From: Hymenobacter sp. J193
Lineage (GTDB): Bacteria > Bacteroidota > Bacteroidia > Cytophagales > Hymenobacteraceae
Direction of reading: 5' to 3'
Assembly (NCBI RefSeq): GCF_024700075.1
Contig: NZ_JAJONE010000001.1
Location: 1,302,001 to 1,366,000 of the forward strand
Length of the DNA stretch: 64,000 nucleotides
Shown here: positions 43,652-53,170 of the stretch, piece by piece
Position numbering within the stretch: the stretch's first letter is position 1
Layout: each line of letters begins with the position of its first letter
Program-made: the position numbers and the translations under genes
The notes under the pieces: generated by a model
Database searches by the model: none
Told to the model about the DNA's origin: nothing
The model's input: only the letters and a program-made list of their open reading frames with translations

Positions 43652-44401
43652 ATGAAATTCCTGCTTGCCCTTTCCCTGCTGGCGGCCGTTGCCACGAACA
43701 GCAAATTCCCTAGTTCCGAGCCCGGCCCCAACAAAGTCGTGTACCAGTCGGCCGATTTAACCATCACCCAGGTGGCCCCGAACAGCTATGTGCACACCTC
43801 CTTTCTGCAGACCGAAACCTTCGGCAAGGTGCCCTGCAACGGCCTGGTGGTAAAAAGCGGCGCGGAAACCGTGGTGTTCGACACGCCCACCGGCGACAAA
43901 GAATCCGGGGAGCTGATTGCCTGGATAACCCAGGAGCTTCATTGTAAGGTGAAAGCGGTTGTTCCGACGCACTTCCACGAAGACTGCGTGGGCGGGCTGC
44001 CGGAATTCCAACGTCATAACATTCCGTCCTACGCCCACAAAAAGACCATTGAGTACGCCCGGCAGCACAAGTTCAACGTGCCCCAGCATGGGTTTGCCCG
44101 CCGCCTCACCCTGCGCGTGGGCACCACCAAGGTGTACACTACCTTTTTTGGGGAAGGCCACACCCGCGACAACTTGGTGGGCTACTTCCCCGCCGACGAA
44201 GTGCTGTTCGGGGGCTGCCTCATCAAGGAACTGCAGGCCGGCAAAGGCAACCTGGCCGATGCCAACGTGCCCGCCTGGCCCGCCACCGTAGCCCGGGTAA
44301 AGCAGGCCTACCCCGCCCTGCAGGTGGTGGTTCCCGGCCACGGCGCTGTGGGCGGCCCCAGCCTGCTCGACTACACCATCCAGCTGTTTCAGCAGCCCTG
44401 A
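43652..44401 (+). CDS. Subclass B1 metallo-beta-lactamase
   Basis: A protein of 249 residues from ATG 43652, with an N-terminal export signal (MKFLLALSLLAAVATNS). It hydrolyses beta-lactams, typically including carbapenems, in the periplasm. All six zinc ligands of B1 enzymes are present: His107, His109 and His170 for Zn1; Asp111, Cys189 and His230 for Zn2. They lie in THFHEDCVGG, GEGHTRDN, GGCLIKEL and VPGHGA, and the carboxylate-binding Lys192 follows Cys189. Genome-typical GC and no mobile element nearby suggest an intrinsic chromosomal enzyme. Confidence 0.93.
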   Translation: MKFLLALSLLAAVATNSKFPSSEPGPNKVVYQSADLTITQVAPNSYVHTSFLQTETFGKVPCNGLVVKSGAETVVFDTPTGDKESGELIAWITQELHCKVKAVVPTHFHEDCVGGLPEFQRHNIPSYAHKKTIEYARQHKFNVPQHGFARRLTLRVGTTKVYTTFFGEGHTRDNLVGYFPADEVLFGGCLIKELQAGKGNLADANVPAWPATVARVKQAYPALQVVVPGHGAVGGPSLLDYTIQLFQQP

Positions 44402-44640
44402 TTTCGCGGGTTTTGGCGGCTACTGCGGCGGCGGCGTTGGTGCCGCGGCCGGGTGGGGTTTCCCATCAAACAGGATGCCTGGCGCGTATGCATTGCCGGC
44501 CGACCTCATCTTGGCCCCAACCACGCCGTACCGCCCCCGCCGGCTGGGTTGCCGGAATCAGCCCTAACTTGCTGCCCGGCTATTTGGCGCGGAAACGCGT
44601 AATCAGCTGACAACACACTTAAGTAACAAACACAGAGAAC

Positions 44641-45579
44641 ATGGCTTCAGGGTTTTTCGCGCTCTTGGATGATATTTCCGCCTTGGTAAAAGTAAGCGCC
44701 GCTAGTCTGGACGATGTACCCACCCAGATTGCCAAGACTACCGGCAAAGTGTCCGGCATTGTCATCGACGATACTGCCGTGACCCCCAAGTACGTGGTAG
44801 GCCTCGACCCCTCCCGGGAGCTGTCCATTATCTATCGGATAGCAAAAAAGTCCCTGATCAATAAGCTGTTTATTCTGAGTCCCGCCGCCCTGGTGCTTGG
44901 GTATTTTGCCCCCTGGGCCATTACGCCCATCCTTATGCTGGGCGGCGCCTACCTGTGCTTTGAAGGGTATGAGAAGGTGCATTCCATGTTCAGCAAGCAC
45001 CCCGAGGTGCCGGCCGAAAGCGAGCAGCTAAAAACCATTACCCCCGAGGAGTTGGAGCAGGAGCGGGTGGCCGGGGCCGTGCGCACCGACATCATCCTGT
45101 CGGCCGAAATCATGGCCATTGCCTACAGCCAGGTTACGGGCCAGCCCCTGGTCAACCAGATTGCCGTGATGCTGGCCGTGGCCGTGTTCATCACTGTGGC
45201 CGTCTACGGCTTTGTGGGCCTCATTGTGAAGGCCGACGACTTCGGCGTCCACCTGGCCCAGGACAAATTCCACCCCGCCACCCAAAAGCTGGGGCGCGGC
45301 ATCGTCAAGTTCATGCCCCACTTCCTGAGCATCCTCAGCTACGTGGGCACCGCCGCCATGCTCTGGGTGGGCGCCGAAATCATAGCCCACGGTATTCCGT
45401 TCACCGCGCACTTACTGCACGAGCTGGAAGAGTCGTTGGCGCACATTCCGGCGGTGGCCTGGCTGGCCAAAGCCCTGAGCTGTGCCATAGGCGGCTTGCT
45501 GATTGGCTTCGTGGTGGAAAAGCTGGTGCTGCTGGCCAAGAAGCTGGTTGGCAAAGGCAAAAAGGAGCAGGCTGCCTAA
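44641..45579 (+). CDS. DUF808 family membrane protein
   Basis: A protein of 312 residues, the YedI/DUF808 type: the start MASGFFALLDDISALVKVSAASLDDV and the DDTAVTPKYVVGL segment are diagnostic. About five or six membrane helices follow, with a basic tail (KKLVGKGKKEQ). It is an inner-membrane protein of unknown function. The 239 bp upstream contain only small hairpins. A GTCATGCTGAGC repeat follows. Confidence 0.93.
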   Translation: MASGFFALLDDISALVKVSAASLDDVPTQIAKTTGKVSGIVIDDTAVTPKYVVGLDPSRELSIIYRIAKKSLINKLFILSPAALVLGYFAPWAITPILMLGGAYLCFEGYEKVHSMFSKHPEVPAESEQLKTITPEELEQERVAGAVRTDIILSAEIMAIAYSQVTGQPLVNQIAVMLAVAVFITVAVYGFVGLIVKADDFGVHLAQDKFHPATQKLGRGIVKFMPHFLSILSYVGTAAMLWVGAEIIAHGIPFTAHLLHELEESLAHIPAVAWLAKALSCAIGGLLIGFVVEKLVLLAKKLVGKGKKEQAA

Positions 45580-45614
45580 GCCGCCGGGATAACAGAATCA
45601 ACCCTCACCTGAAC

Positions 45615-45708
45615 GTCATGCTGAGCGCAGCCGAAGCATCTCTACCGCTTCGTTGCAAGGCCACTGATTAGTCAGAGGTAGAGATGCTTCGGCTGCGCTC
45701 AGCATGAC
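45615..45708. repeat. 32-bp perfect inverted repeat (GTCATGCTGAGC family, copy 2)
   Basis: Arms 45615-45646 and 45677-45708 are exact complements and share the outer sequence with the copies at 39755 and 51869. The loop ends differ between copies. Confidence 0.92.
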
Positions 45709-45844
45709 GTGCTAGCGGAAGCCCCACCTGCATCCAGGAAAAGCCCCGCGTCAGTTGTGCAGACACTGCCTGCGCTCTGATGTGGACATAACACGCCGCC
45801 CACTCCCCCTTTCTCGCAAAAAGTCCGACCTACGGGCGCAGTCG

Positions 45845-46054
45845 TTCGCGGTCTGGATTCAGTTCTTCGCGCCTTCGCCCCGGTCGTTCGCGGTGTCGCC
45901 TCAGTCGTTCGCGGCTTCGCCTCAAGCATTCGCGGTGCCGCCTCGGTTGTTCGCGCCTTCGCCCCGATCATTCGCGCCTTAGTCCCGGTCGTTCGCGGCC
46001 CCGCCGCAGGGGCTCGCGGCCTCGCCCCGGTCGTTCGCGGTGCCGCCCCAACTT
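45845..46054. repeat. 21-bp tandem repeat, about ten units
   Basis: Units begin TTCGCG and follow TTCGCGGTGTCGCCTCAGTC-like patterns. The CGCCCCGGTCG half is variable and the TTCGCG half nearly fixed. The length is a multiple of three, so several frames stay open (SFAVSPQ-like heptapeptides on +, KPRTTEA-like on -), but no good start, signal or neighbour supports a gene. The rest of the 45580-46183 gap holds the palindrome at 45615 and an AT-richer stretch before the next gene. Confidence 0.9.
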
Positions 46055-46183
46055 TTCCGCCGCCCGCACCTTGAAATATCGTGGGAATCCGGTATTCTTA
46101 TAGCACCGCGCTGCTCCTATCTTATCTCCCCTATTGCTTCATTTCCAGCCGAATCCCTCATTCCTCATTCTACCTACTCCGTT

Positions 46184-46880
46184 ATGCTTACCGCCAAACA
46201 AGACAACCGCCTCACGGCCGCCGAAAACGTATCCGCCGCCCTGGCCGAGGCGGCCCCCACCTACACCGCCGACAAGGCCCTGCAGAAAATCCGCACCGAC
46301 CTCGACGCCCTGCTCGCCGCCCTCAAGCCCCTGCGCCAGCAAGGCCTGCGCACCGCCAGCCAAGGCGCCTCCAAAACCAAAGCCCAGCGCCGCGAACTAC
46401 TGGCCACCGCGGCCGCCGAGGTAGCCGGCGACGTGTACAGCTACGCCACCGACCAGCAGAACCGCACCCTGCAAACCAGCGCCGACTACAACTACTCCGC
46501 CCTCTACGAGCTGCGCGCTACCGCCCTCGCCGATCTGGCCCAGCACATCTACGACGAGGCCACCACCCACAAAACCGCCCTCCTCGACTACGGCCTCACC
46601 CCCCACCCGCCTCACCGAGCTGCAAACCGCCCTCACCAGCTTCAACGGCGGCAAAAACGACCCGCGCCAGCACATCAGCGAGGGCAAAGCCGCCCGCCTC
46701 GCCATCAAAGACCAGTTCGCCCAGCTCGCCACCCTGCTCGAAGACCGCCTCGAACGCAGCCTGCGCAAATACGCCCGCTCCGCCCCCGCCCTCTACCAGC
46801 GCATCCAGGCCGCTCGCATCGTAGTAGACCGCCCCGGCAGCCACAAAGGCAGCGGAGAGACGCCGGAGCAGCCGGGGTAA
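46184..46880 (+). CDS. Hypothetical helical protein, frame broken at a C6 run
   Basis: Starts MLTAKQDNRLTAAENVSAAL at ATG 46184. The frame is helix-rich and uniform to GLTP at nt 46598. Removing one C from 46599-46604 continues it as TRLTELQTALTSFNGGKNDPR... to TAA 46880, giving 231 aa. It has no signal peptide or membrane segment, is rich in Ala, Leu, Lys and Glu, and is probably an all-helical or coiled-coil bundle. The span is 697 nt, one over a multiple of three. Unknown family; sequence error or recent decay. Confidence 0.7.
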
Positions 46881-47045
46881 TTACTCAAGTGTTATCCTGA
46901 ACGGAGTGAAGCAGAGTGAAGGGATTCATCTGATTCGCTGATTTTTGTTGTGTTCAAAACTGCTTGGATTATTTAGCTGGTGTACAAATCATGCCACTGC
47001 AAGCCATTAAATTTGTTGAAAACTTAATGAGTCAAAAAACAACTT

Positions 47046-47627
47046 ATGCGCTATTTCTACTGGATATTTTTCTTAACAGGCTTGACGCTCCCCACGTTAT
47101 CAATTGCTCAAAGCAGCTGGCCTACCACCCGTATAGATGAGCAACTTACCATCCAGATGCCCTATGCGGCTACATTGGAGGAAGACACAAAGGCAGCAGA
47201 CCCCAAGCTCCGCGGGGTTCAACGGTTTTGGACCTCGACCTCAGATAATGAATTTCAAGTCTTTAGGGTAGATCTACGTTATATTCCTAATTACAACCCC
47301 GATGCCGTCCTGAGCAAATCAGAGCTTAGCAAAGTGTATGATAAAGCCTCCAAGTTGTTTAATCATAAAGTATTAAAAGGCAGATTGATGTCTTATGGTG
47401 ACGTTGCTTTTGCTGGCACCTTTGCCCGTGCCGCACTTTATCGGGGCTTTGATGAGTATCGCCAAAGACCGATTAACATCGAGACGATTTGGTTAACGCA
47501 CGATCATGCCATTTATCTGCTTACTTGCTCCTACTCTATTCCCGAAGAAGAAGGTGCTCTTGCCGATAAAAAGCGTTTCTTTTCATCTTTACACTTTGAT
47601 GATCCAGCAACCACCAAAGAATTGTAG
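47046..47627 (+). CDS. Exported hypothetical protein, AT-rich, 193 aa
   Basis: A signal peptide (MRYFYWIFFLTGLTLPTLSIAQ) is followed by a mixed alpha/beta domain (IDEQLTIQMPYAATLEED; ETIWLTHDHAIYLLTCSYSIPEEEG). The C-terminal helix-strand layout resembles PsbP/DUF1795-like small domains, but this is only a fold impression. Low GC marks the start of an accessory patch reaching to about 49.1 kb. Confidence 0.65.
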   Translation: MRYFYWIFFLTGLTLPTLSIAQSSWPTTRIDEQLTIQMPYAATLEEDTKAADPKLRGVQRFWTSTSDNEFQVFRVDLRYIPNYNPDAVLSKSELSKVYDKASKLFNHKVLKGRLMSYGDVAFAGTFARAALYRGFDEYRQRPINIETIWLTHDHAIYLLTCSYSIPEEEGALADKKRFFSSLHFDDPATTKEL

Positions 47628-47765
47628 TGAGAGATAAATAGCCCGTACTGATGAAAGTTTAGCTTAGCTCAACTCGCAACAATTTCTACCGGTTGAAGCA
47701 TTAATTTTTTGGCATTTTATCCTGATTTATCGAATGCACTAATCCCCAATCTGCGCCCTATGGTT

Positions 47766-48587
47766 CTAGGGCGTGTTTACAATCAGAGCCACGTCAAGGC
47801 GGCAATGAGGCAGCAGGTGGCAAAGTAGTTGGCCGCGCGCTTGTCAAAGCGGGTGGCCACGGCCCGAAAGCGTTTCAAGCCGTTGATGGCGCGTTCGATG
47901 CGGTTTCGCTCTTTATAGATTTCAGCGTCATGTTCCAGGCACACAATTCGATTTTTCTTGCTTGGAATCACGGCCGTGGCTCCGGCTTGCTGGATTTGGG
48001 CCCGTACGTAGCCGGCATCGTAGGCCCTGTCGGCCAGCACGGCTTGGCCCGGGCGCAGGTGGCCCCGCAGCAGGCCCGGCGCTTGCGGGCAGTCGCCGGC
48101 TTGGCCGCCGGTCAGGGCCAAGGCGCACACGCGGCCGTAGGCGTCGCAGCTCAGGTGGAGTTTGGTGGTGAAGCCGCCGCGGCTGCGGCCGAGGGCCTGC
48201 CCGCAGGGGCTGTCTTTTTTTGGCCCCGGCCGCCACCTGGTGCGCCCGCACGGCGGTGGAATCGACCAGCAGCCGGTGCAAGCCCGTGGCGGTTTGCACC
48301 TGGGCCAGCACATGGGGCCACACGCCGGCTTGCCGCCAGCGCCGAAACCGCGCATACACCGTGTGCCAGGGCCCGAACCGCTCAGCCGGCAAATCCCGCC
48401 ACGACACCCCGCAGCGGGCCCGCCAGAGCACGGCTTCGACGAACAGGCGCGTGTCCTTGGCCGTCGTGCCAGGCGAACGTTCCTGCCCCGGTAGCAGTGG
48501 CGAAAGCCGCGCCCACTGCTCGTCCGTCAACATGCTCCGGTCTTTATTCATGCTCAAAGGTCGAACCTAACTGTAAACACCCCCTAG
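47766..48587. mobile_element. IS5-family insertion sequence
   Basis: The ends CTAGGGCGTGTTTACAA (47766-47782) and the complement of CTGTAAACACCCCCTAG (48571-48587) form terminal inverted repeats differing at two positions. CTAG on both outer flanks may be a 4-bp target duplication. The length is about 0.8 kb with one transposase region on the minus strand, as in the IS427 subgroup. The flanking genes are AT-rich and host-atypical. Confidence 0.85.
47783..48551 (-). CDS. IS5-family transposase, two overlapping frames
   Basis: The first frame (from ATG 48551, MNKDRSMLTDEQWARLSPLLPG) carries the N-terminal domain through WRDLPAERFGPWHTVYARFRRW and the first catalytic Asp (LVDSTAVRAH). The second frame, ending at 47783, carries GGFTTKLHLSCD, the second Asp in VLADRAYDA and the Glu in YKERNRIERAINGLKRF. 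They join at an A7 tract (minus strand; T7 at 48213-48219) by a +1/-2 shift. In IS427-type elements such a shift can be programmed; one surplus A would also explain it. Confidence 0.87.
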
Positions 48588-48650
48588 ATATTAGGAGATA
48601 TAAATTTATCATTCAACCGCTTTTAAATAATTACCTTTCACAAACCAACA

Positions 48651-49010
48651 ATGTCGAAATATCAAGTACTATTCACAATAACAGCCTTCATTTTATCTGC
48701 TTGTTCGTCCCAAGAATGTACTGGAGAAATCGAAGCTCTAGTACTTTATGAGAAGCAGAGTATTGTATTTAACAGCAATGTGATTTATGTTGACATAAAG
48801 AATAGAAGTGGAATTGGCGTTAGAAAAACGATATATAATAATGGCAAATTGTACGGCACATTCAATAATGTGGCTATTATCTACGATAGTAGGAATAGAT
48901 ACAGAGGGAGAAAATGGATCTGCTTTAGCAGTCAGTATCTTACTAGGACGGTTACTTGCGGAGCCGAGCTAAACCCTGAGCATATTCCTGAGCTTGAGGT
49001 GTACGAATAA
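48651..49010 (+). CDS. Hypothetical AT-rich lipoprotein, 119 aa
   Basis: Lipobox LSAC after MSKYQVLFTITAFI places the lipidated Cys at residue 18. The mature part is beta-rich with four more Cys (ECTG, WICFSS, TVTCGA). Codon use is strongly AT-rich, unlike the chromosome average, and it lies directly beside the IS5 element. It is likely acquired DNA. No family recognised. Confidence 0.65.
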   Translation: MSKYQVLFTITAFILSACSSQECTGEIEALVLYEKQSIVFNSNVIYVDIKNRSGIGVRKTIYNNGKLYGTFNNVAIIYDSRNRYRGRKWICFSSQYLTRTVTCGAELNPEHIPELEVYE

Positions 49011-49148
49011 GTATGAACTATTGGCATATTTTCAACTAAACCTCAGAATTATATCAGCCAAAACGTCAGCAAAACATCTTCTGCACCCCGTTTGCTAGTC
49101 CCTGCGTAGAGCTTCCAACCTGAAGCCACCTACTAAGACCTAGCAGCT

Positions 49149-51764
49149 ATGAACTTCAATAACTTCACCATCAAGGCCCAGGAGGCCGTGCAGAAGGCCA
49201 CCGAAATTGCCGGCGGCCATCAGCAGCAGGCCATCGAAACGGGCCACCTCCTGAAAGCCCTCTTTCAGGTGGATGAAAACGTGACCGGCTTCCTCGCCAA
49301 GAAGCTCGGCGCCAACCTCAATATCCTCACCCCCCGCCTCGATGCCCAGGTAGAGGCCTACCCCAAGGTAAGCGGCGGCTCCCCCTACCTCGCCAACGAG
49401 GCCGCCAACGCCGTGCAGCGCGCCAACAACTTCCTCAAGGAGTTCGGCGACGAGTACGTAGCCGTGGAGCACCTGCTGCTGGCCCTCGTCGATGGCCGCG
49501 ACGCCACGGCCACCCTGCTCAAGGACACGGGCTTCAATACCAAAGACCTGAAAGCCGCCATCAAAGAGCTGCGGGGCGGCCGCAAAGTCACCTCGCAGTC
49601 GGCCGAGGACCAGTACCAGAGCCTGAACCGCTACGCCCGCAACCTCAACGAGCAAGTGCGCACCGGCAAGATGGACCCCGTCATTGGCCGCGACGAGGAA
49701 ATCCGCCGCGTGCTCCAGATTCTCTCCCGCCGCACCAAGAACAACCCCGTGCTGCTCGGGGAGCCCGGCGTGGGCAAAACCGCCATTGTGGAGGGCCTGG
49801 CCCAGCGCATCGTGGCCGGCGACGTGCCCGAAAACCTCCGCGAGAAAGTCATCATGTCGCTTGATATGGGTCTGCTCATTGCCGGGGCCAAGTACAAGGG
49901 CGAGTTCGAGGAGCGCCTCAAGTCCGTCATCAAGGAAGTCACCGACTCCGAAGGCCAGATCATCCTGTTCATCGATGAGATGCACACCCTGATCGGGGCC
50001 GGCGCGGGCGGCGACGGCGCCATGGACGCGGCCAACCTGCTCAAGCCCGCCCTGGCCCGCGGCGAGCTGCACGCCATCGGGGCCACCACCCTCAAGGAGT
50101 ACCAGAAGTACATTGAGAAGGACAAGGCCCTGGAGCGCCGCTTCCAGGCCGTGATGGTAGATGAGCCCACCATTGAGGACGCCATCAGCATCATGCGCGG
50201 CATCAAGGAGAAGTACGAGCTGCACCACGGCGTGCGCATCACCGACGACGCCGTCATTGCCGCCGTGGAGCTGTCGAGCCGCTACATCACCGACCGTTTC
50301 CTGCCCGACAAGGCCATCGACCTGATGGACGAGGCGGCGGCCAAGCTGCGCATCGAGCTGAACTCCATGCCCGTGGAGCTCGACGAGGTGCAGCGCCGCA
50401 TCATGCAGCTGGAAATTGAGCGCGAAGCCATCCGCCGCGAAGACAACAAGGACCGCGAGGCCGTGCTGAACCGGGAGCTGGCCGAGCTGTCGGAAAAGCG
50501 CGACTCGCTGAAAGCCCGCTGGCAGGGCGAAAAAGACGTGCTGACCAACATTCAGACCGTCAAGGAATCCATTGAACGCTTCAAGGTGGAAGCCGAGCAG
50601 GCCGAGCGGCAGGGCGACTATGGCCGCGTGGCCGAGCTGCGCTACGGCAAGATTCAGGAAGCCGAAGCCAAGCTCAAAACCCTGCAGGAACAAGCCAACG
50701 CCAACAAGGACGGTGGCTCCATGCTCCAGGAAGTGGTAACCCACGAGGACATTGCCGAGGTAGTAGCCAAGTGGACCGGCATTCCGGTGAGCAAGATGCT
50801 GCAGTCGGACCGCGAGAAGCTGCTCAACCTCGAAGCCGAGCTGGGCAAGCGCGTGGCCGGGCAGTCGGAAGCCATTGCGGCTATTTCGGACGCCGTGCGC
50901 CGCTCCCGCGCCGGTTTGCAGGACCCCAAGCGCCCCATCGGCTCATTTATCTTCCTCGGCACCACCGGGGTGGGGAAAACCGAGCTGGCCAAGGCCCTGG
51001 CCGAGTACCTGTTCAACGACGAGAACAGCATGGTGCGCATCGACATGAGCGAGTACCAGGAGCGCCACGCCACCTCGCGCCTGATCGGGGCGCCTCCCGG
51101 CTACGTGGGCTACGACGAGGGCGGGCAGCTCACGGAGGCCGTGCGCCGCAAGCCCTACTCGGTTATCCTGCTCGACGAAATCGAAAAGGCCCACCCCGAC
51201 GTGTTCAACATCCTGCTGCAGGTGCTCGACGACGGCCGCCTCACCGACAACAAGGGTCGGGTGGCCAACTTCAAGAACACCATCATCATCATGACCTCGA
51301 ACACGGGCGCCGACATCATTCAGCGCAATTTCAAGGAGCTGAACGAGTATAACCATGATGAGGTGGTGGACCGCACCCGCGAGGAAGTGGTGGAGCGCCT
51401 CAAGCAGCACATGCGCCCCGAGTTCCTGAACCGCATCGACGAAATCGTGATGTTCCAGCCGCTCAAGCGCAAGGAAATCCGCCGCATCGTTGACATCCAG
51501 TTCCGGCAGATTCAGCAGCGCCTGGAAGAAGCCGGCATCCGCCTGGAAGCCACCACCGAAGTGCTCGACTTCCTCGGCGAGCAGGGCTTCGACCCGCAGT
51601 TCGGCGCCCGCCCGCTCAAGCGCGTCCTGCAGCGGGTAATCCTGAATGAGTTGTCGAAGGAAATCCTGAGCGGCAAAGTCTCGAAGGACGCCGTAGTGGA
51701 AGCCGTGCTCGAAGACGGGCAAGTACATTTCAACAACGTGGACGTGGAAATCCCCGGCGTGTAA
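49149..51764 (+). CDS. clpB: ATP-dependent disaggregase ClpB
   Basis: A protein of 871 residues, full length. The order is: Clp N domain (about 1-145), first AAA+ with [14 protein letters not shown] and [12 protein letters not shown], the middle coiled-coil propeller (about 410-520), and the second AAA+ with [45 protein letters not shown] and [12 protein letters not shown]. It rescues aggregated proteins with DnaK in the cytoplasm. No sigma32-like or CIRCE element was found in the 138 bp upstream. It ends at a strong terminator. Confidence 0.98.
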   Translation: MNFNNFTIKAQEAVQKATEIAGGHQQQAIETGHLLKALFQVDENVTGFLAKKLGANLNILTPRLDAQVEAYPKVSGGSPYLANEAANAVQRANNFLKEFGDEYVAVEHLLLALVDGRDATATLLKDTGFNTKDLKAAIKELRGGRKVTSQSAEDQYQSLNRYARNLNEQVRTGKMDPVIGRDEEIRRVLQILSRRTKNNPVLLGEPGVGKTAIVEGLAQRIVAGDVPENLREKVIMSLDMGLLIAGAKYKGEFEERLKSVIKEVTDSEGQIILFIDEMHTLIGAGAGGDGAMDAANLLKPALARGELHAIGATTLKEYQKYIEKDKALERRFQAVMVDEPTIEDAISIMRGIKEKYELHHGVRITDDAVIAAVELSSRYITDRFLPDKAIDLMDEAAAKLRIELNSMPVELDEVQRRIMQLEIEREAIRREDNKDREAVLNRELAELSEKRDSLKARWQGEKDVLTNIQTVKESIERFKVEAEQAERQGDYGRVAELRYGKIQEAEAKLKTLQEQANANKDGGSMLQEVVTHEDIAEVVAKWTGIPVSKMLQSDREKLLNLEAELGKRVAGQSEAIAAISDAVRRSRAGLQDPKRPIGSFIFLGTTGVGKTELAKALAEYLFNDENSMVRIDMSEYQERHATSRLIGAPPGYVGYDEGGQLTEAVRRKPYSVILLDEIEKAHPDVFNILLQVLDDGRLTDNKGRVANFKNTIIIMTSNTGADIIQRNFKELNEYNHDEVVDRTREEVVERLKQHMRPEFLNRIDEIVMFQPLKRKEIRRIVDIQFRQIQQRLEEAGIRLEATTEVLDFLGEQGFDPQFGARPLKRVLQRVILNELSKEILSGKVSKDAVVEAVLEDGQVHFNNVDVEIPGV

Positions 51765-51787
51765 CCTCATGCTGAACAACTGATAAA

Positions 51788-51825
51788 AACGCCCTGCCAG
51801 TACCCGTACCGGCAGGGCGTTTTTC
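51788..51825 (+). terminator. Terminator after clpB
   Basis: AACGCCCTGCC (51788-51798) pairs with GGCAGGGCGTT (51811-51821), followed by a T-run. Confidence 0.92.
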
Positions 51826-51868
51826 TTGCCCATTAAGTGGTGTAGTCGCTAACCAACCAAAACAGAAC

Positions 51869-51961
51869 GTCATGCTGAGCGCAGCCGAAGCATCTCTCCC
51901 GCTTCGTTGAATTACTACCACAACGAAGCGGGAGAGATGCTTCGACTCCGCTCAGCATGAC
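51869..51961. repeat. 41-bp inverted repeat (GTCATGCTGAGC family, copy 3)
   Basis: Arms 51869-51909 and 51921-51961 pair with two mismatches. It is the same family as the copies at 39755 and 45615. An isolated CATGACGT remnant at 51974 suggests an overlapping older copy. Confidence 0.92.
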
Positions 51962-52034
51962 AAGAGATATAGCATGACGTGCTAAAGGTGTAAAGGGCTC
52001 TTTTGCACATACTCTCCTCACAGCCTACCCCTCT

Positions 52035-52226
52035 ATGGAAAAGCTCAAGAAGTTCCTGCGCCTGCTCGGCCTGATTGCCATGCTGCTGCTAGCCGCCGCG
52101 GGCGTAGGTCTCACGGGGGCCGCCCCCATTCACCAGAAGCGGGAACGGTTTATCGACATCGAGCCCCAGACGGAGCAAGTAGACAAGAAGGAAAACGAGG
52201 AAAGCCAGGAACTCGGGCAGGAATAG
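52035..52226 (+). CDS. Small single-pass membrane protein, 63 aa
   Basis: One N-terminal helix (FLRLLGLIAMLLLAAAGVGLTG) is followed by a highly charged tail (HQKRERFIDIEPQTEQVDKKENEE). A good start sits after the repeat region. The tail-coding segment recurs in degenerate form at 53171-53267. Unknown function; it could be a small regulatory membrane peptide. Confidence 0.6.
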   Translation: MEKLKKFLRLLGLIAMLLLAAAGVGLTGAAPIHQKRERFIDIEPQTEQVDKKENEESQELGQE

Positions 52227-52376
52227 AAGCCGCCAGCTCCGCTGCTACTGAAGCAGCATGCAAAGCCTCGCCAGCAGCCGGCAGGGCTTCATGTGCCGCT
52301 GCATCTCTTAAAATTTCCTAGTCCTTACCGACGCCGCCTTGTAAGTTGCCGCCGCAAAATCAGCTCGTCTAGCAGC

Positions 52377-53165
52377 ATGAAACGGATCCACCTGTTTGAG
52401 TTTGAAGACTTCGCCTGGTTTCCTAACGGCCTCCGCATCTGCCTCACGCGGCTGATTGTGGTCATGCACAAGCTGCTGGGCTCGTCGGCGGACCTGCAGC
52501 AGCTGCTCAACCGGGCCCTGGCGCACTCCGAAAGCGCGGCCATCGTGGACCTGTGCTCGGGCAGCGGCGGGCCCATGCTGGAAGCTTACCAGGCGCTAAA
52601 GCAAGAGCCCGGCCGGCAGCAGCTGCAGCTTACCCTCACGGACCTGTACCCCAACCTGGAGCTGGCCGCAGCCATCAACCGCCAGCCCCAAGCAGGTATC
52701 TGCTATGAAACCAGCTCCGTCGATGCAACCCGCGTAGGTGCGGAGCTGCGCGGCGTCCGCACCATGCTCTGCAGCCTGCACCACATGCGGCCGGAGGTAG
52801 CGCGGGGCATCCTACAGGACGCGCGTGACCAGCACCAGCCCATCTGCGTGTACGAAATTAGCGACAACAGCTTCCCGATCAGCTTGTGGTGGGTACCCTT
52901 GCTGCCGAACTTCCTACTGGCGCTTTTCATCACGCCTTTTGCGCGGCCGCTCACGCTCCGGCAGCTCTTTTTCACCTATATACTTCCGGTTATTCCGTTT
53001 TGCTTTGCCTGGGACGGCGCGGTTTCCAACGCCCGGACGTATACCCTGGCGGATATGGCTATTCTGCTCGATGGGCTGCAAGCCCAGGACTACACCTGGG
53101 AAACCGGGCGCATGGCGGGCAAGGCAAAAAAGCTCTACCTGCTGGGCCTGCCCAAAGCCCGCTAG
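52377..53165 (+). CDS. Class I SAM-dependent methyltransferase-like protein
   Basis: A protein of 262 residues from ATG 52377 (MKRIHLFEFEDFAWFPNGLRI). SAM motif I appears as AAIVDLCSGSGGPMLEAY and the acidic strand as LTLTDLYPNLELA. The C-terminal half contains a membrane-like hydrophobic stretch (WWVPLLPNFLLALFITPFA), which may make it membrane-associated. The substrate is unknown. It sits between the small membrane gene and a duplicated fragment of that gene. Confidence 0.75.
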   Translation: MKRIHLFEFEDFAWFPNGLRICLTRLIVVMHKLLGSSADLQQLLNRALAHSESAAIVDLCSGSGGPMLEAYQALKQEPGRQQLQLTLTDLYPNLELAAAINRQPQAGICYETSSVDATRVGAELRGVRTMLCSLHHMRPEVARGILQDARDQHQPICVYEISDNSFPISLWWVPLLPNFLLALFITPFARPLTLRQLFFTYILPVIPFCFAWDGAVSNARTYTLADMAILLDGLQAQDYTWETGRMAGKAKKLYLLGLPKAR

Positions 53166-53170
53166 CTGCT

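Noticed and set aside
44413..44610. 65-codon frame between the metallo-beta-lactamase and DUF808 genes
   Set aside because: No protein-like pattern or start context. The region is ordinary intergenic DNA.
45699..45971. Arg/Thr-rich 90-aa minus-strand protein over the minisatellite
   Set aside because: Open only because the repeat period is a multiple of three. It begins inside the repeat and ends in a palindrome; no supporting signal.
45845..46054. CRISPR array
   Set aside because: The 21-bp units follow each other without unique spacers, and no cas genes are present. It is a tandem minisatellite.
47046..49010. Defence island around the IS5 element
   Set aside because: The flanking AT-rich genes are small exported proteins or lipoproteins without nuclease, helicase, kinase or toxin motifs.
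49140..50744. 534-codon minus-strand frame opposite clpB
   Set aside because: Shadow of ClpB codons; no domain or export signal makes sense.
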